NCBI GenBank assembly: GCA_028284775.1
Contig: JANQRB010000001.1
Location: forward strand, 1 to 51,722
Direction: 5' to 3'
Length of the DNA stretch: 51,722 nt
Source: Candidatus Kapaibacterium sp.
GTDB taxonomy: Bacteria; Bacteroidota; Ignavibacteria; Kapaibacteriales; UBA7675
Of the stretch, positions 8,305-17,618 are shown in pieces (position 1 is the stretch's first letter; each line of letters begins with the position of its first letter). Made by a program: the position numbers and the translations under genes. Below the pieces are notes generated by a model, which saw only the letters and a list, made by a program, of their open reading frames with translations, had not been told where the DNA came from and searched no databases.

Positions 8305-8776
8305 CCTGCTGCTGCGCGCCCTGCGCCGGGGCGCCCGATTCGCCAAGTGTCCCGAAATTCTGGTAAGAAAGCGCGAGACATCCGCTTCGCTGTCGCGTTA
8401 TGACCGGCGCTACGGCCGGATGGCAATGCTGCAGGCCAAGGTGCATCATTTTGCGCGCTCGGGCCTTGCCGAACTAGCGCATCGGATCGTCCTCATCGGC
8501 TCCGGCCGCGCCGGACGCAGTATCGCGCGCTTCCTGCAATCGGAAGGCATCGAGCCGCAGGGTTTTATCGATAACAAGCAGGGACCGCCGGGGCGAAGAG
8601 TAATGGACCTGCCCGCGTACGGCCTGGACACGGCAGGGGACGATAGCGTCCTTCGAAGCTTCCCCGATCCGATATTTGTCCTATCGATCGGCAATCCCAC
8701 TGAAGCACGGAAAATGGAGCTGAGGCTGGAAAGCGAAGGCTTTCGCGCGGGAAGCGATTTTTTTCGATTTCTGTGA
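8189..8776 (+). CDS. Glycosyltransferase C-terminal part with PglD-like Rossmann domain (frameshifted gene)
   Basis: Homology begins only near 8247 (RDFYLRLG); the first 20 or so codons from the ATG at 8189 are an out-of-frame reading of the upstream gene. The piece completes the GT2 fold (WAEDYDLLLRALRRGARF, a typical acceptor-side segment). It then adds a Rossmann-like domain starting with RIVLIGSGRAGRSIARFL and continuing with GFIDNK and FVLSIGNPTEA. That resembles the N-terminal domain of PglD-type sugar acetyltransferases, but no acyltransferase repeat follows. Joined to the preceding piece, the protein would be about 345 aa from the 7741 start. The domain's role in a glycosyltransferase is unknown to me. 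Confidence 0.75.
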   Translation: MFAASTSMRRLSTRHTSCPRDFYLRLGQYRQLGWAEDYDLLLRALRRGARFAKCPEILVRKRETSASLSRYDRRYGRMAMLQAKVHHFARSGLAELAHRIVLIGSGRAGRSIARFLQSEGIEPQGFIDNKQGPPGRRVMDLPAYGLDTAGDDSVLRSFPDPIFVLSIGNPTEARKMELRLESEGFRAGSDFFRFL

Positions 8777-8811
8777 AATGCCGGGCCTGCAGGTCTGGTC
8801 CGTACAACGAT

Positions 8812-10170
8812 TCATCCGGCTTCGACATTCGTTTCAGGCTCTATTAACTCCTGTGATTGCGGCTGGCCTCGGAGCGCGTGCAGAGCGGGTGGGATCAACA
8901 CCAGGTAGCCCGCCAGCCGTCCCGCCACAATGGCCAGGCCGGCTGCCAGAGCCCCGACAAGATCGTAGTAGTCAATGGCGAGCGTCAGGCCCGCATAAAG
9001 CACCATGAGCTCAATCGCCGTCGCCAGGGTGATCGGTCCCGTCCGATGCGCTTTGACCAGAACCGCGCGCTGGAGTGACATCAGTACTTCCAGCGCCGGA
9101 ACGATGGCCATGATCTGCACGGGAATTCGCGCAAATGAAACCAGATCCTCCGGCAGGTTAGAGAGGATACCGAAATACAAATCGAAAAGCGGTGAAAAGG
9201 AAACCAGCAGCAGCAGCGCCAGGGTCGTGCCCGCGAGACCGTAGGCAAAATTGCGCAGTCTGCGGTAATGTTCGAAGCCATCGCCGATCAGTGCGATTCC
9301 CGCCTCGGAGTAGGATAGGCCGACGCTGCGAAACAGAAAGACGAACGACGACATTACCGGCAGGACGGCCAGCGATTCCAGGTACATCCGGCTGCCGCTC
9401 ACGAAAAATGTCAGCAGGGGCAGCGAAGCAAGGGCAATGACGGAGGTCATCATCAGGGGAAGGTAAAAACGCAGGATACCGCGATAGCTCAGTGCTTCTT
9501 CACTACCGTCCGCTTCCGAGTCCCGCAGACGCCGAATGCTGCTCTGTACCATGAACCGGCTGGCAATGGCTTCCACAACGACGCCGGCCGATAATGCGCT
9601 TGCGGCAACGACAACACCCGGGCCTTCATAAAAGACAAACATGCACAAGGCCGTGACCGACATCGTTGAAAGACGGATGAAGCCACCGCGTGAGACCAGA
9701 CGCGTGCGTGAATGGCGGATCAGGATACCATGATAAAAACGTCGAAATCCGATTGCCGCCGGCCATGGCAGCAAAATGGCCAGGGCCGGATAGCAGAGAT
9801 CGGCCACCGGCGGCGGCAGACCGATGATCTGTCGGGCAACGACCTCAAAGACCGGCGGCAGCAGGCAGACGAGCATCGAGATCGTAATCAGGGCATTGAG
9901 CGTGTAGGTGAAATTGCGCAGTTTAACAAAGGAGATATGATCCCTGACGAGAGCGGTGGAAGCGCTCATTATCATGATGATCGGCGACTCCACAAAGAGA
10001 GCGAGGGCAAAAGCAGCGCCAAAGGCAGCCAGATTCAGCTTGGTCTCGGCCATCCGCGCGATGAAGGCGGCCAGAATCGGATTCTCCACGGACATCAGCA
10101 GCCATGTAACAGCCAAGGGCAGCCAGAAGACGAAAATACGCTGATAGCTAAGTGTCGAATGTCTATTCAT
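8812..10170 (-). CDS. MATE-like multipass exporter, possibly ANKH-related
   Basis: 452 aa with about 12 predicted hydrophobic helices and two similar halves, the pattern of the MOP/MATE superfamily. Recognisable stretches include LPLAVTWLLMSVENPILAAF at the start, then ESPIIMIMSASTALVRD and AAIGFRRFYHGILIRHSRTR. I associate the last two with a Bacteroidota/Acidobacteriota branch annotated as MATE transporters and likened to the animal progressive ankylosis protein. It is probably an inner-membrane exporter of a small anion, drug or lipid-linked substrate. It converges with the glycosyltransferase (35 bp between stops), so the two need not be functionally linked. Confidence 0.7.
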   Translation of the reverse strand: MNRHSTLSYQRIFVFWLPLAVTWLLMSVENPILAAFIARMAETKLNLAAFGAAFALALFVESPIIMIMSASTALVRDHISFVKLRNFTYTLNALITISMLVCLLPPVFEVVARQIIGLPPPVADLCYPALAILLPWPAAIGFRRFYHGILIRHSRTRLVSRGGFIRLSTMSVTALCMFVFYEGPGVVVAASALSAGVVVEAIASRFMVQSSIRRLRDSEADGSEEALSYRGILRFYLPLMMTSVIALASLPLLTFFVSGSRMYLESLAVLPVMSSFVFLFRSVGLSYSEAGIALIGDGFEHYRRLRNFAYGLAGTTLALLLLVSFSPLFDLYFGILSNLPEDLVSFARIPVQIMAIVPALEVLMSLQRAVLVKAHRTGPITLATAIELMVLYAGLTLAIDYYDLVGALAAGLAIVAGRLAGYLVLIPPALHALRGQPQSQELIEPETNVEAG

Positions 10171-10374
10171 GCGGTGTCGGTCGCCAGGGCCGGCCGGAAA
10201 ACTGGGGTGAACGATTCTGCTCTCCGACTATTGTTCCGGGCCGGGCGAGTGTTGCCTCTTCGACTTTGACATAGATATTTATGTGATGTTCGGTGATTAA
10301 TTCGACATTCGCGGGTCTTTCCTCCTATTCCAGCCTCAAGCTGATCGCAGGAGAATTTCCCAGGTAACTCAGGT

Positions 10375-12984
10375 ATGCGCACTTCATACGCTCTGCTGAC
10401 CCTTTTTGTCTCCTTTCTGATAAACGACAACAGCCTCTTTGCACAAAAAGAAGCGTCCGTCTGGTACTTCGGCGACGGCGCCGGCCTGAGCTTTGCCGCA
10501 GGCCAACCACGAGTCTTGTCGGACGGCAACATTTTCGCTCCCGAAGGCGCGGCAGTAATTAATGACGGGGCCAACGGCGACCTCCTCTGTTATAGCGACG
10601 GTCGGACCGTCTGGGGTTCCGATCATAACGAATTGCCGGGCGGCACGGGATTACTGGGCGGTCGCTCTTCCTACACTGCAGCCCTGTTTGTACCGGTGCC
10701 GGGCAAGCCGAGCCGCTTTTATCTCTTTACTACTTCCGATTGGGAAAACCATCAGCGCGATCCTTCCGGTAACGGTCTGCATTACTCGATCGTCGACCTG
10801 TCGGCCAATGGCGGGAGAGGCGCTGTCGAGGTGAACTCGAAAAACACGCTCTTGCTGCCGACGGCCGTTGAGGGGATGGCGGCAACGCTCGATTGCAACG
10901 GACGGGACTACTGGCTGGTATCGCATGCCTTCGCCGGCGCCAGGTTTTATGCCTGGCGAATAACGGAGCAGGGGCTTGCGGGCAGCCCGATTGTATCCGA
11001 AGCGGGCCCGTCGATTTCAAACACCGACCCTGAATATGTGGTCGCGGCGCTCAGGTTTTCACCTGACGGTCGCCGGATCGCCCTGATGACGCGCAGCCAC
11101 ACAACGCTTCTGCGTTTTGATATCAAATCCGGTATCGTGAGTAATCCGGTCCCGCTGGCGATTTCCGCGTCCGAGCGTGACTGTCTGGGCCTGAGCTTTT
11201 CGCCGGATAACTCCAAATTGTATCTCGCCGTCGGTCGCGCCGACCTGCTGCAGTATGAAGTGGAGTCGGACGATCCGACGGATATTTTCCGATCCGAGCT
11301 ACGCATCAAGCCCTCTAACGGTCTGTCGCCGCAGATCTGCCAGATGCAAATCGCGCCCGATGGCAAGATTTACCTCGCGCAAAACGGTCAAAGCGCGCTG
11401 GCGGTGATTAACCGTCCCAACGAAAAAGGCGACGATTGTGAATATCGCGCCAATGGCATCAACCTGGAAGACGGAGTTTGCCGGTCGGGCCTACCGCACT
11501 ATATTTTATCGGTCGTGAACCAGGGGGCGCCGGTGCCGGGCACGCCCATTGCCAATATTACCAAAACGAGGGACGGTGTCTGCGCCGGCGACGTCATTGA
11601 CTTTGGCGACATTGCCAGCGTTGCCGAGGAGCGCTGGGAGTGGACCTTTGAAGGCGGCATCCCGGACCGGTCCGGCCTACAGATTCCCGGGCCGGTAGAA
11701 TACCCTGCTCCCGGAAATTACAGCGTTCAACTGATAGCCTATAACGGTTGCCTGAGCGATACGGCCTATGCAGAAGTGAGGGTAGAAGAGTCGCCCGTCG
11801 TAGCGGCCGGCTCCCGTGAAGTTATTTGTCTCGGCGAACAGGTCCAGCTGGGAACACAGGCCGACCCGCGCTTTACCTATCGCTGGTCGCCGCCGGAGGG
11901 CCTGAGCGCCGCCGATGTGCCTAATCCGATCGCCTCCCCGCTCAGCACAACGGAATACACTTTGTTAGTAGGCCTGGGCGATTGCTCAAGTACCGCAACA
12001 TATGTGGTAAACGTTGTGACGCCGGAAATCGCCAGCGCCGGTTCTGACACCACGATTTGTCTCGGTGAGACGGCTATTCTGCGTTCGGGCGGCGAGCTGC
12101 GCTACTCCTGGGAGACGGAGGAGGGCAAAGCCGTCGGTGAGGGGAGTGAAGTACGAGTGTCGCCGCGCAAAAGCACGAGCTATATCATCACTGCTGTCGA
12201 CGGCCGCAGTTGTGTAAACCCGGATACGATGACGGTGCACGTCGTCGAGTCTTTCGATATCTCCCTGTCGATCGGAAAGAGTTTCAGACGTCTTGTGCCG
12301 GGCGATCAGATAGTGATTCCAATCGCAATTCACGGACCCGGCGGCGGCGATGATATTGAATTCGCCCGCGTCCAGAGTTTCAATACGGCGCTCAGTTACG
12401 ATATGCAGGCACTTGGCTATAATGTCGGCAGCGTCCGGGGCCTGGGCGATGCGGCTTCCTGGAATTTTAACGCCAGTGAAAATCTCTTGGCTAACAAACT
12501 TACCATCAATGCCAGCGGTCCCGCGCTGAAGCTGGGTGGCGACTTCTGCGAGCTGACCTTCACAGTATATACCACCGATTCGGATTCCAGCTTCTCGCCG
12601 GTCGTTTTCAAGGAGCTCCGCGATAATCTCGAAGGCTCCTGCGTTTCGAATGTCGACTATGAAGACGGCGGCGTGACCCTGTCGGATTATTGTTTGCGAT
12701 CACGGCGAGGCTTTTCGCTCTCGGGAATTGCCTATCACCTGGATCATGTTTTGCCGAACCCCAGCAATGGCATCGTTGTCATCGAATTCGCCGTCGGCGC
12801 ATCGGGTCCCACGCGTCTTGAAGTATTCAACTCGCTGGGCGAGCTGGTGTCGGTGCCGATCGATGCCGCCCTGCAATCCGGCAACTTCCGGACCGTCCTG
12901 CGCGATCTGCCGAGCGGAGTGTATTACTATCGGCTGCTCTCCGGTCCTTACAGCGATACCAAGACTTTTTCGATCGTTGAGTAG
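10375..12984 (+). CDS. T9SS-exported protein with propeller-like region and PKD domains
   Basis: 869 aa. The signal peptide ends near LFAQ. Residues about 25-390 form a WD40-like propeller typical of Bacteroidota surface proteins (WYFGDGAGLSFAAG, LRFSPDGRRIALMT, LSFSPDNSKLYLAVG, QIAPDGKIYLAQNG). PKD/Ig-like domains follow (about 395-490 with WTFEGGIPDRSG, then repeats with ICLGEQVQLGT and ICLGETAILRSGG). A region from about 630 (VPGDQIVIPIAIHGPG) recalls cohesin/Ig-type domains. The C-terminal about 80 residues are a T9SS sorting domain (VLPNPSNGIVVIEF, LEVFNSLGELV, SGVYYYRLL). It is probably displayed on the cell surface. No strong ribosome-binding site precedes the ATG. Confidence 0.88.
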   Translation: MRTSYALLTLFVSFLINDNSLFAQKEASVWYFGDGAGLSFAAGQPRVLSDGNIFAPEGAAVINDGANGDLLCYSDGRTVWGSDHNELPGGTGLLGGRSSYTAALFVPVPGKPSRFYLFTTSDWENHQRDPSGNGLHYSIVDLSANGGRGAVEVNSKNTLLLPTAVEGMAATLDCNGRDYWLVSHAFAGARFYAWRITEQGLAGSPIVSEAGPSISNTDPEYVVAALRFSPDGRRIALMTRSHTTLLRFDIKSGIVSNPVPLAISASERDCLGLSFSPDNSKLYLAVGRADLLQYEVESDDPTDIFRSELRIKPSNGLSPQICQMQIAPDGKIYLAQNGQSALAVINRPNEKGDDCEYRANGINLEDGVCRSGLPHYILSVVNQGAPVPGTPIANITKTRDGVCAGDVIDFGDIASVAEERWEWTFEGGIPDRSGLQIPGPVEYPAPGNYSVQLIAYNGCLSDTAYAEVRVEESPVVAAGSREVICLGEQVQLGTQADPRFTYRWSPPEGLSAADVPNPIASPLSTTEYTLLVGLGDCSSTATYVVNVVTPEIASAGSDTTICLGETAILRSGGELRYSWETEEGKAVGEGSEVRVSPRKSTSYIITAVDGRSCVNPDTMTVHVVESFDISLSIGKSFRRLVPGDQIVIPIAIHGPGGGDDIEFARVQSFNTALSYDMQALGYNVGSVRGLGDAASWNFNASENLLANKLTINASGPALKLGGDFCELTFTVYTTDSDSSFSPVVFKELRDNLEGSCVSNVDYEDGGVTLSDYCLRSRRGFSLSGIAYHLDHVLPNPSNGIVVIEFAVGASGPTRLEVFNSLGELVSVPIDAALQSGNFRTVLRDLPSGVYYYRLLSGPYSDTKTFSIVE

Positions 12985-13150
12985 TGCTTTTTCATTTTCG
13001 CCCCTCTGCCCCGCATTCAATCCTTCAGTAGTAGTACATTGTCTTCGAAGCCTGTATATTAGTGCCGATGATTCGGTCGCGATGACGCTTGCCAAAAACT
13101 CAGCATCGGCCGATTGTTTTTAGCGACTGCGGTAAACGAGGACAGTTACT

Positions 13151-13570
13151 ATGAGCGAAAAAAACAACTCCAGAGAAAAAGTCGTCAAATCCGACGCAGA
13201 GTGGCGTGAGGAGCTAGACGAAATGGCTTATTACGTGACGCGTCAACACGGCACCGAGCGCGCTTTTACCGGTGAGTACAACGACAAAAAAGACCCCGGC
13301 ACTTTCCGCTGCGTCTGTTGCGGTCAGAGCCTTTTCGGTTCGCAACACAAATACGACTCGGGCTCCGGCTGGCCCAGCTTCTTTCAGCCATTGGATGACG
13401 AATCTGTGGTAAAACGTATCGATCGCAGTCTTGTAGTCGAACGAGAAGAGGTGCTCTGCAGCCGCTGCGATGCGCATCTGGGCCACGTATTCCCGGACGG
13501 ACCACAGCCTACCGGGCAGCGCTACTGTATAAATTCTGCGGCCCTGCAATTCGAAGATGAAGGCGATTGA
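13151..13570 (+). CDS. msrB: Peptide-methionine (R)-S-oxide reductase MsrB
   Basis: 139 aa, the normal length for a single-domain MsrB. The enzyme reduces methionine-R-sulfoxide in oxidised proteins, recycled by thioredoxin. Visible features are the zinc-binding pairs Cys54/Cys57 (CVCCG) and Cys103/Cys106 (CSRCD), the GSGWPSF motif, GHVFPDGP, and the catalytic Cys126 in RYCINSAAL. There is no signal peptide, so it is cytoplasmic. GAGGA at 13137-13141 is a well-placed ribosome-binding site. No msrA is adjacent. Confidence 0.97.
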   Translation: MSEKNNSREKVVKSDAEWREELDEMAYYVTRQHGTERAFTGEYNDKKDPGTFRCVCCGQSLFGSQHKYDSGSGWPSFFQPLDDESVVKRIDRSLVVEREEVLCSRCDAHLGHVFPDGPQPTGQRYCINSAALQFEDEGD

Positions 13571-13746
13571 CCCTGCCGGGCGCAGCGAAAGAAACTCTTG
13601 CGCAGGCCGGAGCAGATGTTCAGCGGGATGAGATTCCTCTTCGGAATGTGTGGCGACAGTCAGGCGGCGTTCGGACAATTTACCGACAGCGGTCAGGATG
13701 CTCCGACGGACATTGGGGGGCTTCCTGTCGGTCTTGTCCCGGCGGT

Positions 13747-14142
13747 CTAATTCGAATCTTTTTGCTGATAGACACTTTCGCCAAAGCCGTTGTTGTCTCT
13801 GGGTGGGCGAGCGCTTCCTGCGCCGTCGATACTGCGCCGTAGCGATTCATCACCAATTGACATCTCCAGGGTTTGTACATGCCGGCTTAACTGCTGGATG
13901 CTGTCGGCCAGAATCTCGTACTGTTCTGATTTTTCCGGCAATTCATTGGGGCGCTTGCGACCGAAAAACCAGACAGCGCCGGTACTTATCGTTGCGCCCA
14001 ACATCACGAACACTGGAATTATCCCGTCCGTATGTGCCATCGCCTCCAGCGGAATACTTATGCCAAACATCGCGACAGCCAGGCCCCAAATCGCCGAGGT
14101 AGCTTGTACGCGACTATCCTGGGTCTTTTGTTCTTTCTTCAT
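13747..14142 (-). CDS. Small two-helix membrane protein with a coiled-coil tail
   Basis: 131 aa of unknown function. A charged N-terminus is followed by two hydrophobic helices (about residues 17-36 and 42-60). The second ends in FFGRKRP, suggesting a positive-inside cytoplasmic tail. Residues about 70-100 (SEQYEILADSIQQLSRHVQT) can form a coiled coil, and the last 30 residues look disordered. This layout is common among small hypothetical inner-membrane proteins of Bacteroidota. Its frame is better structured than the overlapping plus-strand frames. Confidence 0.6.
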   Translation of the reverse strand: MKKEQKTQDSRVQATSAIWGLAVAMFGISIPLEAMAHTDGIIPVFVMLGATISTGAVWFFGRKRPNELPEKSEQYEILADSIQQLSRHVQTLEMSIGDESLRRSIDGAGSARPPRDNNGFGESVYQQKDSN

Positions 14143-14387
14143 AGTGTCGATTGCTTACTTGAAGGTTTAACATAATGAGAGCATCAATACGTACAATATA
14201 GTCGATGGATACAAATTAAACCGGTTTTCATCAGCAGCAACCAAGAAAATTCTGCGCCTCTGTCTTGGGAGTTCGAAGGGCCTTCCTTGTTGGCTATCAC
14301 GTCGGTGCGTGCTATCTTTACCCGTTTGTGATAAATTCTCGAGCTACTTGCGGCCAGCTGCTTTTTGTCTTCCAACACAATTTTCGG

Positions 14388-17021
14388 ATGCCAATGGTGA
14401 TTTTTGTCCTTCTGGTTTGCGCGGTGTTTGCATGGGAAGGAGGCCACGCAATCGCACAGGAAGATAGTGATGACGCGGGCAAGACCGTAACGGCGGGCGC
14501 GGAGTACGAGGCCGGCGGAATGCACTCCTTCATCGCCGGCAAACACTGGCGCGACTTGTGGACGACACCTTTTCAAGCTTCCTACCTGAATCTCGATACT
14601 TTTGCCGGCGGGCTGACGCCGCTTAAGAAAGGCGGCGGTATGCAAACGCAGTCGCTGAAATTCAGCGGCGCCGACGGTCGGGTGTACAAGTTCAGATCGC
14701 TCAACAAGAATCCGGCTCGCGGCTTGCTGCCCGACCTGCAGGAATCGATTGTGGCCGACATCCTGCAAGATCAGGTCAGTGTCATCCATCCGCTTTCCGC
14801 TGTTGTCGTTGCGCCGATGCTCAATGCCATCGGAATTTTTAATGCCGAACCCATTGTCTGCGTTTTGCCTGACTCACCGCGTCTCGGCATTTTTCGCGAG
14901 GAGTTTGCCGGCCTGCTGGGAACTATCGAAGAGCATCCGAATGAAGGCCCCGACGGCGAGCCCGGATTTGCGGGCGCCGACAAAGTCATCGGCGGATTCA
15001 AGGTGCTCGAGCGACTTGAAGAAGATAATGACAATCGCGTGGATGACGTGGAGTTCCTGAAAGCGCGCCTGATGGATATCTTCATAGGCGATCGGGATCG
15101 CCATGCGGATCAGTGGCGATGGGCAGGCTTTAAATCAGAGACCAAGCATGGAAAGCAGTGGCTATGGAAACCCATCCCAAGAGATCGCGATTTCGCCTTT
15201 CCGCTTTACGACGGTCTGGTGCCACAGCTGACTACCTTGCTTATCATCTCGCACGTCCATTTTGGCGAAAATATGCCGGCAGTATTCGACATCACGTATT
15301 CCGGTCGTCATCTGGACCGCCGGTTTCTGGGCGGCATCTCAAAGACCCGCTGGGACTCCGTGGCCCGATTTATGAGCGCGCGATTGTCGGATAGTCTCAT
15401 CGAAGCTTCGGTACGCCGGATGCCGCCGGAGTGGTTAACAGTAGAAGGGGGGCATCTGATCGGCAAACTGAAAAGCCGCCGTGACCAGCTGATGGCCACG
15501 TCAGATGAGTACTACGGGCTTATCAATCGATTCGTGGATATCTACGGCAGTGATAAACGCGAATTCGCCGAGATTACCCGTCTTGACGATCAGCGCTTAC
15601 ACGTGGCGCTCTTCCGGCGCAAAAAGAATTCGTACGAAAAGAAGGGGCCGGCTCTGGTGGAGAAAACCTTCCACATCGATACAACCGTTGAGCTGCGTGT
15701 ACATCTGTTGGGGGGCGATGACTATGCAATTGTGCGCGGTTCTGTTGATGAAAATATCCGTTTAGTCGTCGATGGCGGCGCCGGCGCAGATGTGCTGGTG
15801 GACAGCTCGCACGTCGACGGATGCCTGTTGTACGTCACCCCGATTTCCGATGCCGAAGATCTGACCAAGTTTTACGATGACGACCCTGACACAGAAATTA
15901 TTCACGGCAGCGGAACGGATGTCTTTATTCTGAATCCGGACCCGCCGCTTGATGAAGTAGACCGCTGGGAGCCATTTGTGGAAAACCGCGACCGGGAGTG
16001 GGGATTTGCACCCTGGCTTAACTATAATTCCGATGACGGCCTGACAATCGGCGGGGGACCCGAACTGTTCCGTTATGATGTTTTCGCCAAGCCTTACGAC
16101 TTTTCGATGATTCTGCAGGGCGCATACGCAACGGGCACCGAAGGATACGATATTATCTACGAGGCTCGATTTACCCGCTTTATTCCCGGCGCTGTTTTGC
16201 ATCTCTTTGCCGAAACGACCGAGCTGGAAATCAACCGTTATTACGGTAACGGTAATGAAACCGAGTTGGTCCAATCGCTTGCCGATCAGCGCTTCTATCA
16301 GGTAGCGCAAAACCTGACGAAACTGGAGCCGAAGCTTTGGTTTGATGTTGCCGACGAGTTTAAACTGTCGGCGGGCGCCTTCTATCAGTTTTCATCGATC
16401 GACAGTATTAACAACACACTGGTGCTGGAAGAAAAACCTTATGGCATCGGTACTATACGGACATTGGGACTCAGCGCCGGCTTTAAGATCGATACCCGCG
16501 ATGAACCCGATGCGGCCTTTGAAGGCTTTTATCTGAAATCCGAAGGACGGTATTATTCGGGCCTGCTCAATACGCGCCAGGATTTTGCCAAGGTGAGTGT
16601 CGACGCGCGGACCTACCTGACGAGTGACTTTATTACGAAGTCGACACTGGCGCTGCGTCTGCAGGGAGAAAAGACCTGGGGACGCCATCCCTTTTTCGAG
16701 GCTGCTATTATCGGCGGGAAGTCGTCGCTGCGCGGCTTCGGACGGGATCGATTTCAAGGTGACGCGGCGTTGACGCTGCAGAGCGACCTGCGGGTTCATG
16801 TGGCCCGGATGGCGCTGTTTATGCCCTTTCATTTCGGTCTTCTCGGATTCGGCGATACCGGCCGCGTGTTTGAGTCCGGCCAGGATTCAAAGCGCTGGCA
16901 TTCATCATTCGGCGGCGGCATCTGGATGTCCTTTCTCAACCGGCGTTTCAATCTCAGCTTCGCTGTTGGGCGTTCGCCGGAGCGCACCAAGTTTTATGCC
17001 TCAACGAAAATGATGTTTTAA
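14388..17021 (+). CDS. Kinase-like domain fused to a BamA/TamA-type outer-membrane barrel
   Basis: 877 aa from the ATG at 14388, which gives a clean signal peptide (MPMVIFVLLVCAVFAW, end near AIAQ). An in-frame TTG at 14265 would add 41 unlikely residues. Residues about 45-400 have a region with GDRDRHADQW (234-243) and PRDRDF (264-269). These resemble the catalytic loop and metal-binding Asp of HipA/PI3K-like kinase folds. Residues about 540-877 form a surface-antigen (D15-like) beta barrel (SSLRGFGRDRFQGD, GLLGFGDTGRVF) ending in an aromatic residue, as outer-membrane proteins do. The combination occurs in Bacteroidota proteins annotated simply as BamA/TamA family, sometimes with a phosphoesterase in front. 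No POTRA repeats are evident. Periplasmic kinase activity is my inference only. Confidence 0.72.
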   Translation: MPMVIFVLLVCAVFAWEGGHAIAQEDSDDAGKTVTAGAEYEAGGMHSFIAGKHWRDLWTTPFQASYLNLDTFAGGLTPLKKGGGMQTQSLKFSGADGRVYKFRSLNKNPARGLLPDLQESIVADILQDQVSVIHPLSAVVVAPMLNAIGIFNAEPIVCVLPDSPRLGIFREEFAGLLGTIEEHPNEGPDGEPGFAGADKVIGGFKVLERLEEDNDNRVDDVEFLKARLMDIFIGDRDRHADQWRWAGFKSETKHGKQWLWKPIPRDRDFAFPLYDGLVPQLTTLLIISHVHFGENMPAVFDITYSGRHLDRRFLGGISKTRWDSVARFMSARLSDSLIEASVRRMPPEWLTVEGGHLIGKLKSRRDQLMATSDEYYGLINRFVDIYGSDKREFAEITRLDDQRLHVALFRRKKNSYEKKGPALVEKTFHIDTTVELRVHLLGGDDYAIVRGSVDENIRLVVDGGAGADVLVDSSHVDGCLLYVTPISDAEDLTKFYDDDPDTEIIHGSGTDVFILNPDPPLDEVDRWEPFVENRDREWGFAPWLNYNSDDGLTIGGGPELFRYDVFAKPYDFSMILQGAYATGTEGYDIIYEARFTRFIPGAVLHLFAETTELEINRYYGNGNETELVQSLADQRFYQVAQNLTKLEPKLWFDVADEFKLSAGAFYQFSSIDSINNTLVLEEKPYGIGTIRTLGLSAGFKIDTRDEPDAAFEGFYLKSEGRYYSGLLNTRQDFAKVSVDARTYLTSDFITKSTLALRLQGEKTWGRHPFFEAAIIGGKSSLRGFGRDRFQGDAALTLQSDLRVHVARMALFMPFHFGLLGFGDTGRVFESGQDSKRWHSSFGGGIWMSFLNRRFNLSFAVGRSPERTKFYASTKMMF

Positions 17022-17125
17022 ATTTTCCCGGCTGTTTAGGTCCGGGAATCATCTTGAAATCTCAACGAATCACAATTGTTCCAGCCGATTCCCCGGCCGG
17101 AATTCAATCAACAGTGGAGGATAGT

Positions 17126-17572
17126 ATGCAAGATTTACTACGCCGTTTTACTCTTGTTGCCCTGCTTTGCAGCTTCGCGGCCGCCGCTGCCTGCTCCGAC
17201 GACGATCCCGAACCGACGGACTCCGGACCGGATGTAACCATCCCGAGCGGCCTTGACGGCGCCTGGCGCGTTTCGACCATTGACGGCGAATCGCCGGGCC
17301 GCGTCGTCACCTGGGTATTTGCCGAGCCGAATTTAACAATTACCGACGCCGGTCAGCAGACAGCAGGGACGTACACGTTTAATTCTTCGACGACCCCTCG
17401 TCAGGTTACGCTGACCATAGCCAGCTTAGCAGTCACTCCCAACGATGCGATTTATCAACTTGAAGACAACGAAGAAACCCTCAGAGTCAAAGTGATGCTC
17501 CAGGGTGCCAGCGGACGCGCTGCAAATTTTGATGCCGAGGCGAATTACGAAATTTGGGTCTTGACTAAGTAA
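17126..17572 (+). CDS. Small lipoprotein with a lipocalin-like beta domain
   Basis: 148 aa. Signal peptide with a lipobox ending at Cys23 (AAAAAC), followed by an acidic linker (SDDDPEPTDSGPD). The rest (GLDGAWRVSTIDGES, then alternating beta-type segments to YEIWVLTK) looks like the small lipocalin-like domains found in many Bacteroidota lipoproteins. GGAGG at 17116-17120 is a strong ribosome-binding site and fixes this start. The Asp after the Cys may retain the protein in the inner membrane if the E. coli rule applied, but sorting rules differ in Bacteroidota. Function unknown. Confidence 0.75.
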   Translation: MQDLLRRFTLVALLCSFAAAAACSDDDPEPTDSGPDVTIPSGLDGAWRVSTIDGESPGRVVTWVFAEPNLTITDAGQQTAGTYTFNSSTTPRQVTLTIASLAVTPNDAIYQLEDNEETLRVKVMLQGASGRAANFDAEANYEIWVLTK

Positions 17573-17618
17573 GACAGCGCATCTGAATTCGAGTATCGCT
17601 CAAGTCGCTCATACAAAC

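Noticed and set aside
14265..14387. Extended TTG start for the barrel fusion protein
   Set aside because: The added 41 residues would precede a complete signal peptide that starts at 14388, so the downstream Met is more plausible.
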